Assembly (NCBI GenBank): GCA_013388455.1
Contig: JACAFF010000029.1
Span: 1-48,487 of the forward strand
Direction: 5' to 3'
DNA length: 48,487 nt
Source of the DNA: Nitrospirota bacterium
GTDB lineage: Bacteria; Nitrospirota; Thermodesulfovibrionia; Thermodesulfovibrionales; SM23-35
A program made the translations under genes and the position numbers. Positions 7,672-17,300 of the stretch are shown here, one piece after another (position 1 is the stretch's first letter; each line of letters starts with the position of its first letter). The notes beneath the pieces are model-generated. The model did no database searches, was not told the origin of the DNA, and saw only the letters and a program-made list of their open reading frames with translations.

Positions 7672-8625
7672 ATGTTTAATAGACTTAATTACAATACTAT
7701 TTATTCCCCTTATAAATTTCATGAGTCTCCTGAAACATATAATTTCATTGTTTGTTCGATGTTTACGCCTACAAATGACAAATATTTCCATTTAGCAGAG
7801 CGTCTAATCTTATCCTGTGAAAAATATTCTTTACCTTATGCAGTTTATAAAGTATCAAATGTGCATACATCTATTAACCTTCAAGGAACAGACTCTCCGC
7901 TATACACAAAGGCCAATTTTATCTTGTTTAATATGGAAAGATTTCCGATTAAAGATATTTTTTATGTAGATATTGATATGATTTTTTTGGATTATCCAGA
8001 AAAGATTATAGAAATAGACAATTCAGAAACGGATTTTGCTATATATAACTGGCTTAATGATATCCATAACGAGGCGTATATGCCAATTGTGCAGGATAAA
8101 GAAGGCAGAACCACCTTTTCTGAGTTTTATGTATATTCGCATAGTATTGACTATTACAGTAACGAACAATTGATATGTAGTGGTGGTGTGCAATATTATA
8201 AGAATAATCCGCAGGCTAAGAAATTATTGGAAATCTGGCAGAAGGTAATAGAGGAGAATTCAGGAGTGGCAGACGATGAGTGTCTTGATTTTGCGTTTAA
8301 TAACCAGAGTGATGAGAATATAAAAATAAGAGCTAAATGGCTCAATAAATCATATCTACGTTTACCATGGTGGCCGCATATAAAGCCTGTTATACTTCAT
8401 CCAGCGATACCTGTAGCTGGGGGACATAGAGTGAGTTTCCCGCAGGATAAAAAAAGAAAGAGATTTTATCCTGAAAAATGTCAGAGAAGAACTGTGCCAT
8501 ATTATTTCCCAGTCGATTATCTAATTGATACAAAGAGGCAATTGTTGCTTAAAGTTGATAATTCGACTGTTATTGATGTCAAGAAAATTCAACAGAATTT
8601 CTGGATTTATGAGGAGTTTTTATAA
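7672..8625 (+). CDS. Glycosyltransferase-like protein (DXD motif, GT-A fold)
   Basis: The product is 317 residues from the ATG at 7672. The frame stays open upstream to 7609, but those extra 21 residues come from the right end of the MITE-like element, so I prefer 7672. A GT-A-type pattern is visible: an N-terminal strand (NFIVCSMFTP), the metal/nucleotide-sugar motif FYVDIDMIFLDYP, a GGVQYYKNN segment, and a late HPAIPVAGGH histidine motif. This resembles nucleotide-diphospho-sugar transferases of the capsule/LPS type, but I cannot name the family. It is cytoplasmic, with no membrane segment. It sits between glycosyltransferase genes on a short plus-strand run with the next TPR-GT41 gene. 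Confidence 0.68.
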   Translation: MFNRLNYNTIYSPYKFHESPETYNFIVCSMFTPTNDKYFHLAERLILSCEKYSLPYAVYKVSNVHTSINLQGTDSPLYTKANFILFNMERFPIKDIFYVDIDMIFLDYPEKIIEIDNSETDFAIYNWLNDIHNEAYMPIVQDKEGRTTFSEFYVYSHSIDYYSNEQLICSGGVQYYKNNPQAKKLLEIWQKVIEENSGVADDECLDFAFNNQSDENIKIRAKWLNKSYLRLPWWPHIKPVILHPAIPVAGGHRVSFPQDKKRKRFYPEKCQRRTVPYYFPVDYLIDTKRQLLLKVDNSTVIDVKKIQQNFWIYEEFL

Positions 8626-8635
8626 GTGTTAAGAA

Positions 8636-8720
8636 GAGATTGCTTCGTACCCCGAAATATTTTCGGGGTCTTCGCAATGACAGTCTTTTTTGTCATCGCG
8701 AGCGAAGCGTGGCAATCTCA
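8636..8720. repeat. Paired palindromic repeats, family A
   Basis: Two inverted arms face each other: GAGATTGCTTCG...CTTCGCAATGAC (8636-8671) and GTCATCGCGAGCGAAGCGTGG...CAATCTC (8691-8719). An internal CCCCGAAATATTTTCGGGG hairpin lies in the first arm. They fill the gap between two glycosyltransferase genes and could fold in mRNA. There is no T-run, so I do not call a terminator. Confidence 0.85.
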
Positions 8721-8742
8721 AAATGGATACTTTTAGAAAATT

Positions 8743-10758
8743 ATGATCGAACAGGTTATCGAAAGATATAACTCAGGTAATTTCAAAGAAGCAGAAGAGA
8801 TTTGCAAGGAAATAATAAACACTCAACCACAAAACGCAGATGCCTTTCATTTTCTCGGTCTAATAAATTTTCAACTCAAAAATTATAATGAGGCAATAGA
8901 ATATATTAAGAAGGCTTTAAATATTAACCCTCACTTTGCAGATGCGCACAACAATCTTGGAACAATATATTACAATCTTGGAAAGCTGGATAAAGCGTTT
9001 GAACATTATCAGAAGGCGGTGGAATTAAATCCATACTTTGCAGACGCATATAATAATATCGGCGTCATTTTACAGAGTATTGGTCAATTCCATGAGTCTA
9101 TTTCATGTTTTCAAAAAACCCTCGAATTAGTTCCAGAACATGCACAAGCATATAATAATCTCGGCAATTCTCTGAGAGAAATAGGAGAATTCGAAAAGGC
9201 ACTTGAGTGCTTTAATCATGCAATTTCGATCAAGCCAGACTATCTCCTGGCTTATTATAATAAAGGAAATGTTTTAGTTTATCTTGGCAGAACAGATGAA
9301 GCGATTGTTGCTTATGATGAAGCTTTAAAAATAGCTCCTAATTTTTTTACTGCAAGATGGGCTAAATGTATTTCCCAATTACCTTTTATTTATCCTGATG
9401 AGGCAAGCATTTATGTTTACCGTAAGAGGTATGAAGATGAGCTTTTGAAACTCAGGGATTCGATTTCACTTGAAACGCCTTATGAAATACACATGGCTTC
9501 AGAAGCTGTCGGGAGTCATCAGCCTTTTCTCCTGACATGTCAGGGCTTGAATGACAGAGATTTGCAAAAGCTTTATGGTGAGATCGTATGTAAAATCATG
9601 AGTAAAAGATACCGACAATTTACTGAAATGCCAGTTGCATTTACGAATTTGAATAATGAACAAATGAGAATTGGTATAGTCTCAGCGTTCTTCCATTATC
9701 ATTCTGTCTGGAAAATTCCTTTAAAAGGATGGGTAGAAAATATTGATAAAAATAGATTTAAGCTTTATGGGTATTATACACGAAGGATTTATGATGAAGT
9801 TACTGAGATAGCAAAAAAACATTTTTATAAATTTGTTGAAAATATCTATTCATTTGAGGATTTATGTCAGATCATCCGAGATGACAATTTACATGCTTTA
9901 ATTTATCCAGAAATTGGCATGGATACGATAACGCTGAGGCTTGCTACTTTGAGACTTGCTCCTGTTCAATGCACATCTCTGGGACATCCTGATACCACTG
10001 GGCTTCCGACAATTGATTACTATTTGAGCAGTAAATTGATGGAGCCGTTAGATGGAGATGAACATTACACAGAGAAGTTAATTCGATTGCCAAATTTAGG
10101 ATTTTATTATTCACCAATAGATATTACATCTGAAAATGCAAATCGAGAAATGTTTGGACTAAACTCGGATTCGATTGTATACCTTTGCAGTCATGCCCTA
10201 TTTACATATTTGCCTCAGTATGATGATATTTTCCCTCAGATTGCAAAAGAGGTGTATAACTCTAAGTTCGTATTTATTTCACAATTCGACATAAAGAATT
10301 TCGTCACAGAACAATTTATAATGCGGCTCAAAAAAGCATTTAGTTCTTACAAAAAGGAGTATGAAAAGCATGTTGTGTTTCTTCCACATCTTACCCCCGA
10401 AAGATATTTTTTGCTTAACTCTGTATCTGATATATTTTTAGATACTATAGGTTGGTCTGCCAATAATTCAACCTTTGAAGCTATCAACTGTAATCTTCCT
10501 GTAGTAACATTACCTGGAAAACTTATGAGACAACGTCATTCCGCAGGTATTCTTAGAATGATGGGGTTAACAGAGACCATTGCAAGTTCAGTCGGTGAAT
10601 ATGTTGAGGTTGCAGTTCGTCTGGGAAAGGATAAAAAATGGCGACAACAAATTTCTGAGAAGGTTAATGCAAATAAAAATAGACTTTATAGAGATAAAGA
10701 ATGTATTAAGGCGCTTGAGGATTTCTTAGAAAATGCGGTCAAAAATGCAATTGGATGA
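8743..10758 (+). CDS. TPR - GT41 (O-GlcNAc-transferase/SPINDLY-like) glycosyltransferase, paralogue 2
   Basis: The 671-residue protein carries about six TPRs (residues 1-215; repeated 'ADAYNNIGVILQSIGQFHES') and a GT41 catalytic region (about 300-665). Landmarks are HYHSVWKIPLKGWVENIDK, IYPEIGMDTITLRLATLRLAPVQC, GHPDTTGLPTIDYYLSS and FLDTIGWSANNSTFEAI. It is closest to paralogue 3, sharing SANNSTFEAI and MRQRHSAGIL. The predicted activity is O-glycosylation of protein Ser/Thr from a nucleotide sugar, with substrate choice by the TPR superhelix. The stop codon lies at the edge of a palindromic repeat. No good ribosome-binding site is visible. Confidence 0.9.
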   Translation: MIEQVIERYNSGNFKEAEEICKEIINTQPQNADAFHFLGLINFQLKNYNEAIEYIKKALNINPHFADAHNNLGTIYYNLGKLDKAFEHYQKAVELNPYFADAYNNIGVILQSIGQFHESISCFQKTLELVPEHAQAYNNLGNSLREIGEFEKALECFNHAISIKPDYLLAYYNKGNVLVYLGRTDEAIVAYDEALKIAPNFFTARWAKCISQLPFIYPDEASIYVYRKRYEDELLKLRDSISLETPYEIHMASEAVGSHQPFLLTCQGLNDRDLQKLYGEIVCKIMSKRYRQFTEMPVAFTNLNNEQMRIGIVSAFFHYHSVWKIPLKGWVENIDKNRFKLYGYYTRRIYDEVTEIAKKHFYKFVENIYSFEDLCQIIRDDNLHALIYPEIGMDTITLRLATLRLAPVQCTSLGHPDTTGLPTIDYYLSSKLMEPLDGDEHYTEKLIRLPNLGFYYSPIDITSENANREMFGLNSDSIVYLCSHALFTYLPQYDDIFPQIAKEVYNSKFVFISQFDIKNFVTEQFIMRLKKAFSSYKKEYEKHVVFLPHLTPERYFLLNSVSDIFLDTIGWSANNSTFEAINCNLPVVTLPGKLMRQRHSAGILRMMGLTETIASSVGEYVEVAVRLGKDKKWRQQISEKVNANKNRLYRDKECIKALEDFLENAVKNAIG

Positions 10759-10840
10759 GATTGCTTCGGGACTACGTCCCTCGCGATGACGGTTCTGAGA
10801 TCGTTATTCCTATCCCAAAGGCATGTAGGTTCGCGATGAG
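10757..10840. repeat. Palindromic repeat, family A, abutting a stop codon
   Basis: GAGATTGCTTCGGGACTACGTCCCTCGCGATGAC (10757-10790) overlaps the stop codon of the preceding GT41 gene. It is followed by a degenerate second arm (to about 10840). The insertion may have trimmed or replaced the last codons of the gene. Confidence 0.75.
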
Positions 10841-10855
10841 AAAGAAGGATTTTTT

Positions 10856-11266
10856 TTAATAAAAAATCTCATATGTCCAATTTTTTTGTTTAAAAAAATC
10901 AGCAGCTCCTTTTGCTGTTCCATCGTAAGAATATTCTTTATCTCCAACGAGCACACTTAGACCCTTTAGTTCCTTTGTTTCAGGATTATAATATTGAAAT
11001 TCGTAATTATCATTAAGGTATGCAATAACAGCCTCTAAATGATTAGGATCTACTAAAAAAGGGAGGAAACCAAAAGGCAAATACATAGCAGGCACTTTTT
11101 CTGCCATCACCAGAGCTTTTACTTTGATAATTTTTGAAGAATAAGAGACTATACATACTGGATCAATAGGTCCAACATACTCTTTGTTCATACTAAAGTA
11201 GAATTTATCAACATCTTTAATAATAGTTTTAAGTTTTTGAATCTGTTCAGTCATGTTAATTGACAC
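10856..11266 (-). CDS. Hypothetical protein (136 aa)
   Basis: The start is GTG at 11266, seven bases after AAGGAGG, which is better placed than the internal ATG four codons later. The product is soluble with mixed alpha/beta composition (KFYFSMNKEYVGPIDPVCIVSYSSKIIKVKALVMAE, then YLPFGFLPFLVDPNHLEAVIAYLNDNYEF). I recognise no family, signal or membrane segment. It lies 77 bases downstream of the giant glycosyltransferase gene on the same strand but has its own strong translation signal. Its leader (AAGGAGG followed by CATATAG) resembles that of the FKBP-TPR-glycosyltransferase fusion, hinting at shared leader ancestry. Confidence 0.65.
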   Translation of the reverse strand: MSINMTEQIQKLKTIIKDVDKFYFSMNKEYVGPIDPVCIVSYSSKIIKVKALVMAEKVPAMYLPFGFLPFLVDPNHLEAVIAYLNDNYEFQYYNPETKELKGLSVLVGDKEYSYDGTAKGAADFFKQKNWTYEIFY

Positions 11267-11343
11267 TATATGTCCTCCTTGCAGTTTTTACTTAATATAG
11301 CATAAAGAAAAAACCAAAGAAAGAAGGTGATTTTATAAAAATG

Positions 11344-14300
11344 CTAATTTTCTTCTGTCAAAAGTTTTTCACATCTATCAAGCAAAATTGGAAAACGTTC
11401 ATCCTGTGTTCCTGTATCTAAAGCAGTCTCAATTATAGAAATAGCATAATTCAAATTTCCTGCTTTAATCAGAAATTCAGCAAATTCATAAAGATAATTA
11501 TCATAGGTCATTCTTTTTTTTAATAAAGAAAGATACTTTTTGGCATCATCTTTTTTATTTATGCAACAGTATACCAGCGCAAGCATCAACACAACCATTG
11601 GTAATTCTGGATATTTTGATAAAGTGTCTTTTAGAAGAGATATGCATTTTTCTGCTTTCCCGATGCAAATTGAACAGGCTGCGTAAAGAGGTATAAATTC
11701 TCTTCGTTCCTCAGGATTTTTTTCGAGTTTAAGTGCTGTTTCGAGTGAGTCTATAGCCTCTTGAAACTTTGACTGACGGTAGTAACTGTTCGCCAGACCA
11801 AAATATGCCTTTGGAAAATCTGGTTTTACCTCACTCAATTTTTTCCAGTATCCAAGGGCTTCATCAAACCTTTCGAGTTCAGAAGCCTGGACTGCTAATT
11901 CATAAAGTGCAATAAAGTCTTTCTCTCCACGCTCTGATAGTTTTAATTTGCCAAGGATATAATAATCTTCTCCTTTTGTAAAAATCTTATCTTTTTCGAG
12001 TTTTCCGTAATGATGGACAGGAATATCAATAATTATATTTTTAATACCTGCTTTTTGCATTGTCATTTCCACAAACTCATGGACAGGAAATTCAAACCTG
12101 ATATGCGGATTATTAGGAAATATACGAACTTTGTCACTCGGAAACCAGCCTGATCCTGCTTCTTGTTTGATATAACTACCATCATTCGGTCTCCATCCGA
12201 TAGTAGACACAGGCAGGACATAATTTCTCGATGTGATAGTAAATCCAGCAGATTTGTAAGCTGGAAGAGACAGTAATTTTCTTAAAACATCCTGATCAAA
12301 AGGTGCGATAACCTCATCAGCATCGAGCACAAGTATCCAATCTCCTGATGCTTTTGATATCGAATAATTTCTCGCTTCTGAAAAGTCACCTGTCCATGCA
12401 AAATCAAATACCTTTGCACCAAATGCCTTGGCTATGTTTTTTGTTCTGTCAGTAGAACCTGTGTCAACAACGATCATCTCATCAACAAGAGGCTTTATAC
12501 TATGCAGACATTTGCCTATATATTTTTCTTCGTTTTTGACAATCATGCATAAAGATATAGTAGGTGAGTAACCGGAGATTACTTCGCCGCTTCGCTCCTC
12601 GCAATGACCCCCCTTTAATTCCTCCCTAACTAAGTCTTTCGGTCCTATTTTATTCCTTATCCCGAGAGCAATAGAAAGTGTATCATCATCTATTCCAAAA
12701 GCTACCATCGCATCTTCATAAATTTCCATGGCTTCTTCATATTTCTCTTGTTGCAAGAGAAGATCAACAAGCACGTATTTCAGTCTTCTATTAGATGGAT
12801 AAAGGTCTATTGCTTCTTCAAATATTTTTTCAGCTCTTTCCTGTTGTGAAAGTGAAACAGCAACAGCGTGATAATTAATTGCAACATTTTCAACTGTTGG
12901 TGATAGGATAAAAGCTCGCTCGAAAAGATTAATTGCTTCTTCTTTATAATTTTTATACCATTTAATTGCACCTAAATTTGCGTATGCTTCTCCATAACTT
13001 CTGTCGAGATCGATTGCTTTAGTAAAAAACTTTTCTGCTTCATCAAATAATCCTTTGTTATAGTAAATAAGACCTTTTAGGTTCCAGGCTTTCGCATATT
13101 TATTATCTAAATTGATAGCTTCATCTGCATATTTTTCTGCTTTATCGTAAATGTTAATGCCGTTTTTACAGATGCTGGCAAGTTCAAACCATCTTGCGTC
13201 TTTTTTATGATTTGCTGACATTTTTTCAAGAATATCGTATGCTTCAATATATTTTCCATTTTCTGTCATATACATAACGAGAGCAAAATGTAGTCGTTCA
13301 TCAAAAGGGGAATATTTCAATCCTTCATAAATAGTTTGAATAGCATTGTTTTTTTGTCCTTGCTGTGCGAGTTCATCAGCATAGCGTAATGAATTTAAAG
13401 TAATAAGTTTTTTCCTTGTTTCTTCATCAACATCGTTTGCGCTCCATTTATCAATGAAATGTTTTCTGTCAGCAGAAAGTATTTTGTTATAGGCAATGGT
13501 GTCTTCTCTGATCTTTACCACATTTATTTTATCAGCTTGAACTATCTTATGGACAACAATATCCCCTGCTATTAAAGATCTGTAATTATTTAAAGAAGCC
13601 CTCAGGCAGTAATCATCAAGTGTATATTCGGGTGTTTGGAACTGTTCATCAAAAAGTCCATTCTTTTCTAATAATTCACGTTTGATTAAAAAACATTCAC
13701 CAATTAATTTCTTTTGTTCTACATATCGATATCTATTTTTCTGTCTAAAAGATAATGCGAATTCATCAAGTCCGATTAAGCCATATGGAGTAATTTTTTC
13801 TTCGTCCTTTTGACTAAACGACGAGATTGCTTCTTTGCTTCGCTCCTCGCAATGACCACTCTTTGATTCCTCCCTTATTGCTTCTTTCCCACTCTCCACT
13901 AACCACTTACCACTCACCACTGTATTTACCCCCTGCGGTCCTTCAACATTCGTCATCATAGGACCCACCAGAGCAATATCAGGATTACTCATTGCACACT
14001 CAAGCAATCCCGTAAGCCAGCCGTCTGTGACAATCACATCGTCATTGATTAGTACAATATAGTCACCTGATGATTTATTTATGCCATTGTTAGCAGCCTT
14101 AGCATAGTTGAGGTTACTTTGAGGTTTCGATTCCCCCTCACCCTTGCCCTCTCCAGTTAGGGGAGAGGGGATTCCCCTCTTGAGAGGGGTGCAGGGGTGT
14201 GTTTCCCCTCTTGAGAGGGGTGCAGGGGTGTGTTCCTCTTCTTTGCCGAGGGGTTCCCATTCCAATCCCCTCCCTTGAGGGGAGAGTGAAGTCTCCTTTG

Positions 14301-17300
14301 GAACTATCACAATCTCATGCGGCTCAAGAGTTCTTCTCTTTATACTTTCAATGCATTTATTTGAATTATCCGAATTATCCGAAGCGAGAACTACAACAGA
14401 TACCTTTGATTTGCTTTCATTAAGCCTTTTTATCATATAAAGGGTAGAGAGAAGCTGTTCAGATTTTTTATCTACACTTCCTATCTCGATTGCGGACTCA
14501 AGAAGAGATATAGCAGAATCAATTTGCCCGAAGCTTGTCAATGTATTTGCATAATGAGAAATGAAATTTTTGTAGTCAAAATTTAATATTTTTAATTTTT
14601 CAATAATTTGTTGTGCGTTTATTTTATTACGTAAAGAGAAATATCCAAGAGCTAAAAGGGCGAGTGCCTTAAGGTGTTCTGGATTTTCTTTAATAAATTT
14701 CTCAAGCCTTGAAACTGCCAGAGCAGATTCCCCTAAGTAAAGCTCACATGAGGCAGCCTGTATTACAGCTTCTTTTAATTCAGAATCGAGCTCTAATGCC
14801 TTAATGTATGAGGAAAGGGCTTCATTAAATTTACAAAGATTGAAATGATTGTTGCCTTTACTCAGATAGGCCCTTCCAAAATCAGGATTCAAATCTAAAA
14901 CTTTTTCCAGATATTCTAAAGCCTCTTCAAATTTTCCAAGACTTGAAGCATGAACAGCAAGCTCATGTAATGCTCTAAAGTCCGAATTTTTATCCTCGAA
15001 AACCTTCTTTTTAGCCATCTCATAATATATTTGTGCCTTTGCATTTTCTCTTTCACGGTTGAGTGTTCCATAGTGATGAACTGGAATATCAGAACTTTCG
15101 ATTTTTATGCCATTTTTTATAAGAGAAGGCTCTATTCTTTCGTGAATGGCAAAGTCAAACTTGATGCCAGGTTTATTTGGAAATAATCTAACCTTTTCCC
15201 CAGGAAACCATCCTGTTCCTGCTTCTTCGGAATAATTTCCATCATTTGGCTTCCAATCAATATTATTCAGTTCCATTATATAGTTACGTGTAGTAAAGGA
15301 ATAGGCGACTAATTTCGTGGATTCCGAGGTTCCATGATACGCAGGTTTCGTTTCGTCATCGCGAGCGGAACGTAGCAATCTCGCTTTTTCTTCTTTTCCC
15401 TTTACTAATTCTTTAAGCCTCTCATGATCCTTCGGCGATATCACTTCATCAGCATCAAGGATAAGTATCCAATCACCTGTAGCCTTAGAGAGTGAAAAAT
15501 TACGAGCTTCAGAAAAGTTATCATTCCATCTAAAATCGAAAACTTTAGCGCCGAATTCTTTTGCAATCTCTTTTGTCCTATCAGTAGAGCCTGTATCTAC
15601 TATGATTATTTCATTAACCAAACCTCTAACACTCAAAAGACTATGCCCAATATTTTCCTCCTCATTTTTAACAATCATACAGAGAGAAATGGTTGCTTTT
15701 GCTGTGTCATCGAGAGCGAAGCGTGGCGATCTCATCCTTTCATCAGCACTCAGCTTCCTTCTACATTCCTCAAGAAGTGTTTGTATTTCTTCAGTTACAT
15801 AATTCCCCTCCATCGCAGCTTCAACGAGTTTATTTGCATAAATTAGTTGTCCACTTTTGATTAATGTCGATGCGAAACTTGTAAAAAATCTCGAAGCATC
15901 AAAATTTGTTTCATCCAACTTTTTAGCATAAATAAAGCCTTCTTTTTTTCTGTCAGTGCAAAAATAAGCTGCTGAGATTAGACCAAGTGCAGGAGGATAG
16001 GAAGGTTCTTTTTTAAGTAGTCTTTCAAGCAATTTAATTGCTGTATCACAATTGCCTGAACAAAATTCAAACTTTGATAGTAAAATCAAAGCATCTTGGC
16101 AATCCGGTTCAATAGCTAAGGCAGTTTTTATGGCAGTAATAGCATTTTCGTACATCCCAAGTTCAAAATATGAGATACCAATGCCAATATATGCTTTTGT
16201 AAAATCGGGTTTAAGCTTTGCAAGTTGTTTCCAGTATTCTAAGGCTTCTTTATGATGCCCGATTTCTGAAGTTTGAACTGCAATTTCATAAAGTGGGGCA
16301 AAATCCTTCCATTGGTTCGCTGTGAGCTTTTTCTTTCCAAGTTCGTAATAATCTAATTTTTTTGAACTTTGCTTTTCGATATTAAGTTTGCCATAGTGAT
16401 GTATAGGAATGTCGCACTTTATTATCTCATATCCAGCTTGCAATAAAGAATATTCCACTAATTCATGTACTGGAGACTCAAAGCGAATACGGCTATCGTT
16501 TGGGAAAAGCCTTACCTTTTTGCTCGGCACCCATCCAGTTCCAGCCTCTTCTTCAAGATATTGCCCATCATTTGCAGTCCACTCCATACTGACGTTATTT
16601 TTATAATTTCTGGTTGTAAAGGAATAGGCGACTAATTTCGTGGATTCCGAGGTTCCATGATACGCAGGTTTCGTTTCGTCATCGCCGACACTTTTAAATT
16701 CGTCATCACGAGCATCTTCTTTATTAGTCATTGCTAACCCGAAGGGCATGGCAATCTCGTCTTTTTCTTCTTTTCCCTTTACTAATTCTTTAAGCCTCTC
16801 ATGATCCTTTGGCGATATCACCTCATCAGCATCAAGGATAAGTATCCAATCACCTGTAGCCTTTGATAGCGAAAAGTTTCTTGCTGCTGAGAAATCATCT
16901 GTCCATTTAAAATCAAATACCTTTGCACCAAAGGCACCAGCAATATACTTAGTCCTGTCAGTAGAACCTGTATCAACAACTATTATTTCATCAGCAAGAG
17001 AACCGACTTTGCTGAGACAATTTACGAGATTACTCTCTTCATTTTTTACAATCATACATAAAGAAATAGTTGATTGGGTTTGTTGCGTTTCTTGAGTTTG
17101 TTGTGTTTTTCGAGGTTTCTTAATTTTTTTCTTTTTTCCAACTTTAGCCTTAAGTTTGCCCTTTGCTTTAATCATATCTCCTTCATTACTGGTCATCGCA
17201 AGCGAAGCGTGGCGATCTCGTTGTTTATTATTGTTAGCATCCCACCCTATGACAATCTCTTTTGGTCCTATCTCATGTCTTACCTTCAGGGCAAACGAGA

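Noticed and set aside
8636-8720. The facing palindromic arms as a rho-independent terminator
   Set aside because: There is no T-run after the stems, and the same arms occur inside coding sequence, so they are repeats first.
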